A stretch of DNA of 5,517 nt from Thermogutta sp. (GTDB lineage: Bacteria > Planctomycetota > Planctomycetia > Pirellulales > Thermoguttaceae). The notes below the pieces were generated by a model. That model was not told the origin of the DNA. It saw only the letters and a program-made list of their open reading frames with translations, and made no database searches. The DNA lies in contig NZ_JACIYL010000240.1 in NCBI RefSeq assembly GCF_014359955.1, positions 1-5,517 of the forward strand, read 5' to 3'. Positions 1 through 5,517 of the stretch are shown here, piece by piece (positions within the stretch are counted from its first letter, which is position 1; every line of letters starts with the position of its first letter). Both the position numbers and the translations under genes were made by a program.

Positions 1-1
1 G

Positions 2-811
2 GCCAAGAAAAAGAATCTGGCCGTGGTTTCCGGGCTGTGCTGGCGCTACGACTACGGCGTGCGCGAGGCCATGAAGCGCGTTCTCGACGGGGCCATCGGT
101 GAGATCGTCGCCATCCAGGAGACGTACATCACAACTCCTTATGTCGTTCGACCGCGACAGCCAGGCTGGAGTGAGGCGTACTACCAGTTCAAGAACTGGT
201 ACCATTTCAACTGGCTATCGGGTGATCAGACCAGCCAGCAGCTCATTCACAGTCTGGACAAAGCCTCCTGGGCCCTTGATGATAAGCCGCCGCTTCGCGC
301 GTGGGGCCTGGGTGGTCGGCAGGCCTGTCTTGACCCCAAATACGGCGACCAGTTCGATCATCACGCGGTCGTATTCGAATATGATAACGGCGTCCGCGTG
401 TTTGGATATTGCCGCGATATTCCCGGATGTTACAACGAGACGTCCGATATTATTTTCGGAACAAAAGGACGATGCTACCTCCCCAACAAGCCGCGTATCG
501 AAGGCGCGGTAGAATGGCAATACACTGGTCCCAAAGTCAGCATGTATGATGTTGAACATAAAGAAATGTTTGACTCGATCCGTGCAGGCAAGCCGATTAA
601 CAATGGTAACTATATGTTCACGAGCACCATGCTGGGTATTCTGGCGCAAATGGTGTGTTATACGGGGCAATTGATCACCTGGGAAGAAGCGATGCGGTCC
701 ACCCATTCGTTCAGTCTTCCACGGTACGGTTTTGACATCGACCCGCCTGTCAAGCCGGGCCCCGATGGCATCTATCCCACGGCAATTCCCGGTATTACGA
801 CATTCACCTGA
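2..811 (+). CDS. Gfo/Idh/MocA-family oxidoreductase, C-terminal part (5' end outside window)
   Basis: The frame is open from base 2 and ends at a TGA at 809-811, giving 269 visible residues. The GTG at 23 is in frame but is unlikely to be the start, because coding sequence of the same character continues to the left edge. The N-terminal NAD(P)-binding Rossmann fold of this family lies outside the window. What remains matches the C-terminal half: the strand motif EIVAIQETY after the first helix, a block around HHAVVFEYDNGVRVFGYCRD, then NETSDIIFGTKGRC. After these come HKEMFDSIRAGKPINNG, the YTGQLITWEEAMRS helix, and a tail rich in proline and glycine ending PGITTF. That order is typical of the sugar/inositol dehydrogenase-like members abundant in Planctomycetes and Bacteroidetes. 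The family carries out NAD(P)-dependent oxidation or reduction of sugars and their derivatives. The substrate cannot be read here, and cofactor and catalytic residues cannot be checked. Any N-terminal export signal would also be out of view. Confidence 0.9.
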   Translation, partial: AKKKNLAVVSGLCWRYDYGVREAMKRVLDGAIGEIVAIQETYITTPYVVRPRQPGWSEAYYQFKNWYHFNWLSGDQTSQQLIHSLDKASWALDDKPPLRAWGLGGRQACLDPKYGDQFDHHAVVFEYDNGVRVFGYCRDIPGCYNETSDIIFGTKGRCYLPNKPRIEGAVEWQYTGPKVSMYDVEHKEMFDSIRAGKPINNGNYMFTSTMLGILAQMVCYTGQLITWEEAMRSTHSFSLPRYGFDIDPPVKPGPDGIYPTAIPGITTFT

Positions 812-960
812 AAGCCTGCGTATCCAATCGGCAATTTGTTGCTGTTCAGCACCGCTCGCAAGGTCCGTCTAACCGGCGGCTTTTGCTTGGAATAACGATG
901 GGCGCGGCGAGAATGTCCGAGTCAAAGGACGCAGCCAATATTCAAAATAACGCTCAGAGA

Positions 961-1005
961 TTGAGTGATCACAGTGATTTAAATATTCGCCACATAAATT
1001 TATTG
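961..1005 (+). promoter_or_regulatory. AT-rich palindromic tract upstream of the Nudix gene
   Basis: The 211-base spacer after the oxidoreductase is GC-balanced at first and then changes to an AT-rich stretch directly before the Nudix gene. Three perfect palindromes lie in a row: GTGATCAC at 965-972, ATTTAAAT at 977-984 and ATAAATTTAT at 994-1003. A TTGAGT at 961-966 resembles a -35 box, with a weak TATTCG 17 bases further on as a poor -10. The composition and position suggest a promoter or operator that lets the Nudix gene be transcribed separately from the upstream gene. No exact promoter can be fixed, and short AT-rich palindromes arise easily by chance. The earlier part of the spacer, 812-960, shows no clear terminator or gene. 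Confidence 0.3.
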
Positions 1006-1012
1006 ACGATCC

Positions 1013-1018
1013 GGAGAG
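1013..1018 (+). promoter_or_regulatory. Ribosome binding site of the Nudix gene
   Basis: GGAGAG lies four bases before the ATG at 1023. It supports that start over the alternative start codons further upstream in other frames. Confidence 0.65.
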
Positions 1019-1022
1019 CCTC

Positions 1023-1550
1023 ATGGACGTTTGGAGCGACGGAGACGTTGTATTCGAAGCGCCGAAGTTTCAGGTGGTGCGAAAAGCAGGCCCCCAGGAA
1101 TCTCCGCAGCCTCTCTATTATGTGAATCATCCTGGTGCGGTCGCGATTCTGCCGATTTTAGATGATGAGCGGATTGTCCTCGTGCGCAATCGCCGCTGGG
1201 CGGTGAACAGGGAGCTCCTCGAGATCCCGGCCGGCACACGGCGGCCCGGCGAGCATCCGCAGGCGGCCGCCATCCGTGAACTCAGCGAGGAAACCGGATA
1301 CACGGCAAGGATCTGGCAGGAAATCCTCGAGTTTTACGTTTCGCCGGGTATCACTAACGAGCGTATGACCCTCTTTTTTGCACGCGACCTTGTTCCTGGC
1401 TCACCCCACCTGGAACCGGACGAGGACCTTCATGTGGAAATCGCCACAGTGGAGCAATGCAAAAAAGCTCTTCGCGAAGGGCTCATTTGCGACGCCAAGT
1501 CCATCATTGCCCTGCTTGTTTTTTTCTCGCAGGGTCAATTTGTTGGCTGA
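1023..1550 (+). CDS. Nudix hydrolase, ADP-ribose pyrophosphatase-like
   Basis: This 175-residue protein is a soluble cytoplasmic enzyme with no signal peptide or membrane segment. It contains a perfect Nudix box (GX5EX7REUXEEXGU) at residues 71-93, from GTRRPGE to RELSEETGY. The metal-binding glutamates E86, E89 and E90 and the arginine R85 are all present. Before the box, PGAVAILPILDDERIVLVRNRRW is the usual first strand pair, and ELLEIPAG leads into the box as in ADP-ribose pyrophosphatases. A proline at 108 in SPGITNE, about 15 residues past the box, is the mark commonly used to separate ADP-ribose hydrolases from other Nudix groups. The acidic stretch EPDEDLHVE follows at about residues 131-139. 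The length is normal for the family, so the gene looks intact. The expected reaction is Mg-dependent cleavage of ADP-ribose or a similar nucleoside diphosphate sugar to AMP and a sugar phosphate. The exact substrate is inferred. The gene converges with the glycoside hydrolase downstream and has no obvious functional tie to it. Confidence 0.93.
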   Translation: MDVWSDGDVVFEAPKFQVVRKAGPQESPQPLYYVNHPGAVAILPILDDERIVLVRNRRWAVNRELLEIPAGTRRPGEHPQAAAIRELSEETGYTARIWQEILEFYVSPGITNERMTLFFARDLVPGSPHLEPDEDLHVEIATVEQCKKALREGLICDAKSIIALLVFFSQGQFVG

Positions 1551-1620
1551 ATCGCAACGACGCCCCCATGAAAGATCTTGTTCGTGGGATGAGTTTCGTG
1601 CCACGGGCTCATCGCAATAC

Positions 1621-3096
1621 TTATTTCGCCGCGCGGAAGCGTTTCAAATACTCCTGGCGGAACTTGGAAGCATAATTGCGGTCGGAGATCGCACGGTCAA
1701 AGTCAAACGCCGGTCGGGGGTGATTCTGCTCCCACTCCGCCCACTGCAGGCAGCAGGAAGATGTGATCGTCGCACTTAATTCGTGAAACTTGTGGGCCCA
1801 AGCTTTTGGTGTTCCGTCAACGCGGAATAACCCGGTCAACTGGGTGACGTCCCGTGCTTCGGGGTGGTCGTAAAGTCCCCAATTCAGCCAACCGCACGCC
1901 AGTCCTCGTGTAACAGCGATTAACTCAGCACACCACGCTGCCTGTTGTTCTTCGCTTGCAGGGGGATGCCGTCCATTGTTGATCGTCAGCTTTCCACCGC
2001 CGTACCAGCCGAATTCGGCCACCACGACGGGCCTCCCCGGTCGCGCGACCTCCCGGACCACCGATTCGGCATAGGCCAAATTGGCCAACCGATCTTCCTC
2101 ACTTCGATACTCATAGAAGCCGCGTGCAAGTGGATAGAAATGCACTTCCAGAAAGTCCAAGAATTGCCCCTGACGACTTGGCCGAAAGCCGGAATAGGTT
2201 CTAAGGTCCGGCAGGAGTACCGGGACACTCCATTGAATCAGCCCCACCGTCACCAATGCCTCCGGGTCAACGCTTTTAATCGCCTCCACTTGACGTCGGG
2301 TCCATTCGTCGGCGACCTCCTCGCGAAGATTTTGATAATCGAGAATGGCCTGCTGTGGACCATCCAGCGGCGGGACTTGTGGCTTGTTCCAGGCTTCCTC
2401 GGTAATTTCGACTTCCCAGGCCTTCGCCATCGCTTGTCGCGATCCATATTTGCGGTGCAAAAAGTCAGGCCACCGACGCGCAAGCTCCGAGTTCTCCCAG
2501 GGAACGCTTGGTTCGTTGCGGAGATCGTAGGCGAAGATAACCGGCCGCCCACGATACCGGCCTGCGAACAAGTTCCAAAACTCGACAAGCGCCGCAACCG
2601 CTTGCGGATCTGCAATTGTATCCCTCCGGGCCCAGGCTGGAAGGCCCTCCCAGTGGTCCGGCCCGGTAGGGTGAACATAAATTCCGTATTCCTCCGCGAT
2701 AGAAAGGAATTCTTCCCAGCGATCCAGGCCAAACGTCTCAAGCCGTCCCGGCTCGCGATAAAAGGAATCGAAGGTGAGAAAAACTCGCACGCAATTGACA
2801 CCAAACGCCTTCATGCGACGGAAATCCTCTCGGACAGCCGTCGCGTCGAATTTCTTCCACACCTGAGGAGCCCAACCGGTGCCCGGCCGGAAATAGTTCA
2901 CGCCGAACGGGACGAAGATTTTGCCATCTTCGGTGACGAAGCACCGCCGCTGCGCATCAACCCGTATTTTCTTGAGTGACGACGCATTGCCTGGAAAGGC
3001 CTGAGCGCCGGTACTCATCCACATGGCCAGTGCAAATGCACCTGTGAGGAAACACCTCAAACGGTGAAATAATAATTTCGCGTCACGCTGGCCCAT
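1621..3096 (-). CDS. Secreted clan GH-A glycoside hydrolase (GH5/cellulase-like)
   Basis: The protein has 491 residues. Its N-terminus has a basic stretch, a hydrophobic core (FLTGAFALAMWM) and a likely signal peptidase site after AQA at residue 33, so it is predicted to be exported. The mature part is a (beta/alpha)8 barrel of clan GH-A. FVPFGVNYFRP at about 61-71 is the first strand, and VNCVRVFLTFDSF at about 100-112 carries the conserved Arg. E195 in DLRNEP is the expected acid/base. HFY at 319-321 is the usual His/Tyr pair, and E361 in VVVAEFGW is the expected nucleophile. WLNWGLYD at 403-410 gives the late aromatic strand. Both catalytic codons were checked on the DNA. The architecture fits retaining endo- or exo-acting beta-glycosidases such as GH5 cellulases and mannanases. 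I cannot choose between GH5 and neighbouring GH-A families, nor name the substrate. Roughly the last 50 residues, after HELSATITSSCC, form a charged extension past the barrel with no domain I recognise. The start is supported by a strong ribosome binding site. The gene diverges from the GH127-like gene. Confidence 0.88.
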   Translation of the reverse strand: MGQRDAKLLFHRLRCFLTGAFALAMWMSTGAQAFPGNASSLKKIRVDAQRRCFVTEDGKIFVPFGVNYFRPGTGWAPQVWKKFDATAVREDFRRMKAFGVNCVRVFLTFDSFYREPGRLETFGLDRWEEFLSIAEEYGIYVHPTGPDHWEGLPAWARRDTIADPQAVAALVEFWNLFAGRYRGRPVIFAYDLRNEPSVPWENSELARRWPDFLHRKYGSRQAMAKAWEVEITEEAWNKPQVPPLDGPQQAILDYQNLREEVADEWTRRQVEAIKSVDPEALVTVGLIQWSVPVLLPDLRTYSGFRPSRQGQFLDFLEVHFYPLARGFYEYRSEEDRLANLAYAESVVREVARPGRPVVVAEFGWYGGGKLTINNGRHPPASEEQQAAWCAELIAVTRGLACGWLNWGLYDHPEARDVTQLTGLFRVDGTPKAWAHKFHELSATITSSCCLQWAEWEQNHPRPAFDFDRAISDRNYASKFRQEYLKRFRAAK

Positions 3097-3104
3097 CGAA
3101 TCAC

Positions 3105-3110
3105 ACCTCC
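3105..3110 (-). promoter_or_regulatory. Ribosome binding site of the GH-A hydrolase gene
   Basis: On the minus strand GGAGGT lies eight bases before the ATG at 3096. This strong Shine-Dalgarno fixes the start and so retains the full signal peptide. Confidence 0.8.
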
Positions 3111-3306
3111 GTTACAGGCGTGCCCTGGTCGATTGCTCATTATCTCGCAATCCGAACGCTTACCGGGTCCTATTGTACTGCAAGCGTCAGCTCAGAACAG
3201 AACTCACCATTGCGGAGCAACTCTTGAGCTCCTGCTCGTTATCCAGCGCCATGATGTTGTTTCTCCACGGCATGATGAGTGACGCAGTCAGAAAGCGAAT
3301 GTAACA

Positions 3307-3319
3307 GGCGGGTCCCGCC
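3307..3319. repeat. GC-rich perfect inverted repeat
   Basis: GGCGGG and CCCGCC flank a single T, making a 13-base symmetric element. As RNA it could fold as a five-pair stem with a three-base loop. As DNA it could be a regulator site. No T-run follows on either strand, so it is not a standard Rho-independent terminator. Confidence 0.5.
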
Positions 3320-3329
3320 GCGAAGTACT

Positions 3330-3425
3330 TTGGAGGGGCGTACCTATTGTGCCCAGTGAAGACCCGAGCCATTCCCACTTTTGAAAAACCTCCGACATGC
3401 CACAGGCACAACGCGTTGGAGGGGC
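3330..3425 (+). repeat. Direct repeat TTGGAGGGGC, two copies
   Basis: The ten-base word TTGGAGGGGC occurs at 3330-3339 and again at 3416-3425, with starts 86 bases apart. The second copy overlaps the right arm of the hairpin at 3389-3422. Two identical ten-base words this close could be paired regulator sites, or chance. Confidence 0.35.
3389..3422 (+). repeat. Nested inverted repeat (two-tier hairpin) I
   Basis: The outer arms CCTCCGAC (3389-3396) and GTTGGAGG (3415-3422) pair over eight positions, with one G-U wobble if transcribed as the plus strand. Inside lies a second stem, TGCC (3398-3401) with GGCA (3405-3408), around the loop ACA. On the minus strand the wobble becomes a C-A mismatch, which slightly favours a plus-strand RNA. 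No T-tract follows. This could be part of a structured leader or a small RNA. The function is unknown. Confidence 0.35.
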
Positions 3426-3446
3426 CATTCATGAATTGTCCCTACC

Positions 3447-3493
3447 GTTTAACCGGCAATGAAACCGAGCGGTTGGAGCCTGGCCGGTGAAAC
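3447..3493 (+). repeat. Nested inverted repeat (two-tier hairpin) II
   Basis: GTTTAACCGGC (3447-3457) and GCCGGTGAAAC (3483-3493) pair over eleven positions with a single A-G mismatch. The 25-base loop contains a second hairpin, AACC-GAGC-GGTT, at 3463-3474. It lies 25 bases after hairpin I and has the same two-level plan. It is not followed by a T-run, so it does not look like a terminator. It may be a structured RNA element in a long leader of the GH127-like gene, an independent RNA, or a DNA site. Confidence 0.4.
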
Positions 3494-3750
3494 TGAACGT
3501 ATAAGGCACCTCCCACTGGACGCGATCGCGCCAATGTCGTCTATCCCGGATGAGTCGCGCTGGCGTGCACGTCCCTGTCGAGAATGTGCCTCGTTTGAGC
3601 GATACAATAACACAGCAGATGCGGAAGCGGCTGGAGCGGAAAGCGGAGAGGGATTCAGATTGTCTCAGGCTTGCCCCGCCCTGCGAGCTGGGGTAAGGTT
3701 AGGACTGGGAATACCAAACGAGTGAGACAAGCTAACATTTCGAGTTCAGT

Positions 3751-3763
3751 AGGGGGACGTCCC
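3751..3763 (+). promoter_or_regulatory. Ribosome binding site of the GH127-like gene, overlapped by a palindrome
   Basis: AGGGGG at 3751-3756 lies nine bases before the ATG at 3766 and serves as the Shine-Dalgarno. An in-frame TAA at 3733-3735 rules out a start further upstream of that stop. The perfect ten-base palindrome GGGACGTCCC (3754-3763) overlaps the purine run. In the message, three of its G residues could pair with the CCC just before the start codon, or the DNA could be an operator. Confidence 0.6.
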
Positions 3764-3765
3764 GC

Positions 3766-5517
3766 ATGCAGGTCAGCACGTCGCGCCACATTCTTCTTAT
3801 TGCTTGGGCACTGACATGCCCGTTTCCCATGGCGGTTGTCAGCTTTGGTGAAGAGCCCATGTCAACGGAGTTTCAAGTGTTGGAACGTCCACCTGCGGAG
3901 CTGGGAATCCATCACTATCCTGCGAATCGTCCCCCGCTTGTTCCGAGTCCGCTGGTCAAACTTCCCGTGGGGGCGGTGCGGGCGGAAGGATGGTTGAAAA
4001 CTCAACTGGAACTGGAGGCTGAGGGTTTTATTGGCCACCTGCACGAATTGAGTCAATTTCTCGCTCCGGAAGGGAACGCCTGGCTCGACCCGAACGGCGA
4101 GGGTGATCGCAGCTTCTGGGAAGAAGTTCCCTATTGGCTCAAAGGATACGGGGATCTGGCTTATCTCCTGGGACGACCCGAGATGATCGCCGAAGCCCGG
4201 CGGTGGATTGAGCCCACGCTCCAGGGTCAGCGGGAGGATGGATGGCTGGGGCCACGGAGGAATCTTGAAATGATCAATTCACCCCGCGGCAAGAAACCGG
4301 ATGTGTGGCCCAACATGATTATGCTGCACGTCCTCCAGTCCTACTACGAATACACGCACGACGAACGCGTCATCGAAGCCATGCGGAGATATTTTCAATG
4401 GGAACTCCGCCAGCCCGACGAGGATTTTTTGCTGCCGTACTGGCAGGCCATGCGAGCAAGCGACAATTTGGTCAGTGTCTACTGGCTGTATAACCTGACG
4501 GGGGACGAATTTCTCCTTGACTTGGCAGAAAAAATTCACCGCTGTGGTGCCCGCTGGGACCAAGGAGTCATTAACTGGCACGGCGTGAATATTGCCCAAG
4601 GTTTTCGTGCACCGGGCATATTTTATCAGCAGGCCGGCGACTTAAAACTTCTCGAGAGAGCTTACGACAACTACCGAGAAGTTCGCGAGCGTTACGGGCA
4701 GGTCCCCGGAGGGCTTTATGGCGCAGACGAGAATTGCCGACCGGGGTACAGCGATCCGCGTCAGGCCGCAGAAACCTGCGCCATGGTGGAAATGATGTAT
4801 TCCTGCGAGCTGCTCGTTCGGGTCAGCGGTGATCCGCTTTGGGCCGACCGCTGTGAAGATGTTGCGTTCAATTCCCTCCCGGCCTCGATGACGCCGGATC
4901 TGAAAGCCCTCCGATATCTCACGTCGCCTAACCTCGCGGTGTCCGACGCATCCAACAAAGCCCCAGGTGTTCAAAACTCGGGGCCGATGTTTTTGTTCGA
5001 CCCCTACGGCCATCGCTGCTGCCAGCACAATGTATCGCACGGATGGCCGTATTTTACAGAGCACCTCTGGATGGCGGCTCCCGGTGATGGATTGGCAGCA
5101 GTGCTGTATGCCCCCAGCCAGGTCAAAGCATACGTCGGCAAAAAAGGCGTGGAGGTGGAAATTAACGAGAAAACGCTTTATCCGTTTGATGGGACGATCG
5201 AACTTGCCGTGCAGACTTCTGAACCTGTCGCATTCCCGCTTTATTTGCGGATTCCCATGTGGTGTCGCGAGGCCGAGGTCAAAGTTCACTCCGGGAAGCA
5301 CGAGGAGGCATTCCAGTACAGCGCTTCTCAGGGCGGTCACTGGATCGTTTTGCGGCGAATCTGGCAGTCCGGCGATGGGGTAATCCTCCAATTGAAGCGG
5401 GAAGTGACTCTCACGCGCTGGGAAAAGAACCACAACAGCGTTTCAATAAACTATGGGCCGCTGACATTCGCCCTGAAGTTTAACGAGCGTTACGTTCGCC
5501 ACGGCGGCACAGACAAG
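3766..5517 (+). CDS. Secreted GH127/DUF1680-type hydrolase, beta-L-arabinofuranosidase-like (3' end outside window)
   Basis: The reading frame stays open for 584 codons to the right edge. The N-terminus (HILLIAWAL followed by PMAVV) looks like a signal peptide cleaved near residue 26, so export is predicted. An (alpha/alpha)6-barrel-like helical domain follows, with VPYWLKGYGDLAYLLG at about 121-136 and WPNMIMLHVLQSYYEYT at about 181-197. The active site of the family is intact. E322 in GADEN is placed like the acid/base. E336 and C338 in AETC, with the pair C418-C419 in HRCCQHN, match the Glu and three Cys that bind zinc in the GH127 enzyme HypBA1, where the first Cys of the pair is the nucleophile. 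A beta-rich part begins near residue 440, with LYLRIPMWC at 492-500. GH127 enzymes remove beta-L-arabinofuranose, but this subgroup (DPRQ-AETC, CCQHN) is broad and the true substrate is uncertain. Members are usually somewhat longer, so only the C-terminal end should be missing. The gene diverges from the GH-A gene. Confidence 0.92.
   Translation, partial: MQVSTSRHILLIAWALTCPFPMAVVSFGEEPMSTEFQVLERPPAELGIHHYPANRPPLVPSPLVKLPVGAVRAEGWLKTQLELEAEGFIGHLHELSQFLAPEGNAWLDPNGEGDRSFWEEVPYWLKGYGDLAYLLGRPEMIAEARRWIEPTLQGQREDGWLGPRRNLEMINSPRGKKPDVWPNMIMLHVLQSYYEYTHDERVIEAMRRYFQWELRQPDEDFLLPYWQAMRASDNLVSVYWLYNLTGDEFLLDLAEKIHRCGARWDQGVINWHGVNIAQGFRAPGIFYQQAGDLKLLERAYDNYREVRERYGQVPGGLYGADENCRPGYSDPRQAAETCAMVEMMYSCELLVRVSGDPLWADRCEDVAFNSLPASMTPDLKALRYLTSPNLAVSDASNKAPGVQNSGPMFLFDPYGHRCCQHNVSHGWPYFTEHLWMAAPGDGLAAVLYAPSQVKAYVGKKGVEVEINEKTLYPFDGTIELAVQTSEPVAFPLYLRIPMWCREAEVKVHSGKHEEAFQYSASQGGHWIVLRRIWQSGDGVILQLKREVTLTRWEKNHNSVSINYGPLTFALKFNERYVRHGGTDK

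Larger units (their letters stand above)
3111..3750. other. Long intergenic region between divergent hydrolase genes
   Basis: This stretch separates the two divergently read hydrolase genes and should hold both of their promoters. I see no convincing gene. The two open frames in it, 81 codons at 3432-3187 (-) and 88 codons at 3459-3725 (+), have no recognisable motifs. Weak -10-like sequences are TACAAT on the minus strand at 3172-3177 and TACAAT on the plus strand at 3603-3608. Neither has a fitting -35 box at normal spacing, so neither is called as a promoter. The middle contains several inverted repeats, listed separately. An inverted pair AGCTCA (3189-3194) and TGAGCT (3225-3230) lies nearer the minus-strand gene. 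From about 3500 to 3740 I see no further structure worth naming. No tRNA T-arm or other known RNA signature was found. Confidence 0.6.

Noticed and set aside
883..1125. Open frame of 80 codons overlapping the start of the Nudix gene
   Set aside because: It begins at a TTG without a clear ribosome site, shows no motif, and runs out of frame into the Nudix gene.
1588..1613. Possible hairpin GATGAG...CTCATC between the convergent Nudix and GH-A genes, as a two-way terminator
   Set aside because: The stem has only six pairs with a 14-base loop, a competing CGTGG/CCACG pairing exists, and no T-run follows on either strand. A terminator is expected here but this sequence does not demonstrate one.
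1945..2979. Open frame of 344 codons on the plus strand opposite the GH-A gene
   Set aside because: It is antisense to a gene with clear catalytic motifs and a signal peptide. Its translation is rich in Arg and Pro with no recognisable domain, as expected for a shadow of a GC-rich gene.
3187..3432. Open frame of 81 codons on the minus strand in the intergenic region, with a weak AGGG seven bases before its ATG
   Set aside because: The translation has no recognisable motif, signal peptide or sensible domain pattern, and its start overlaps the region of inverted repeats. Conservation in relatives would be needed to revive it.
3459..3725. Open frame of 88 codons on the plus strand ending 40 bases before the GH127-like gene
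   Set aside because: It has no ribosome binding site, its start lies in the loop of a hairpin, and the composition of the translation looks like random GC-rich sequence.
4642..5433. Open frame of 263 codons on the minus strand opposite the GH127-like gene
   Set aside because: It lies fully inside a strongly supported gene on the other strand and shows no domain or family motif.

Overview
The window carries four protein genes: the end of one, two complete ones and the beginning of another. From left to right they are the C-terminal part of a Gfo/Idh/MocA-family oxidoreductase (+), a complete Nudix hydrolase of the ADP-ribose pyrophosphatase type (+), a complete secreted clan GH-A glycoside hydrolase (-), and a secreted GH127/DUF1680-type hydrolase (+) that runs off the right edge. 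The DNA is moderately GC-rich, with good Shine-Dalgarno sequences in front of all three visible starts.

The oxidoreductase's proline-rich C-terminal tail and the DUF1680 subgroup (GADEN, DPRQ and AETC motifs, then a Cys-Cys pair) are what I associate with Planctomycetes that degrade polysaccharides, perhaps the Pirellulales/Thermogutta group. This assignment is inferred from remembered family style and was not tested by a search.

Layout: positions 2-811 hold the oxidoreductase tail. Positions 812-1022 are a spacer that becomes AT-rich and palindromic just before the Nudix gene (1023-1550). The Nudix gene and the GH-A gene (3096-1621) converge across a 70-base gap. The GH-A gene and the GH127-like gene (starting at 3766) diverge from a 669-base region with no convincing gene. 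That region contains several inverted repeats, two of them with a second hairpin nested in the loop.

Functionally, the two hydrolases both have export signals and both keep their catalytic residues, so they probably work outside the cytoplasm on plant or algal polysaccharides or their side chains. The oxidoreductase family often acts on sugars or sugar derivatives and fits a carbohydrate-use neighbourhood. The Nudix enzyme looks like a housekeeping gene with no evident link to the rest. I see no mobile element, CRISPR array, tRNA or rRNA. I did not find a clearly new system. The least explained part is the structured intergenic region at about 3300-3500.
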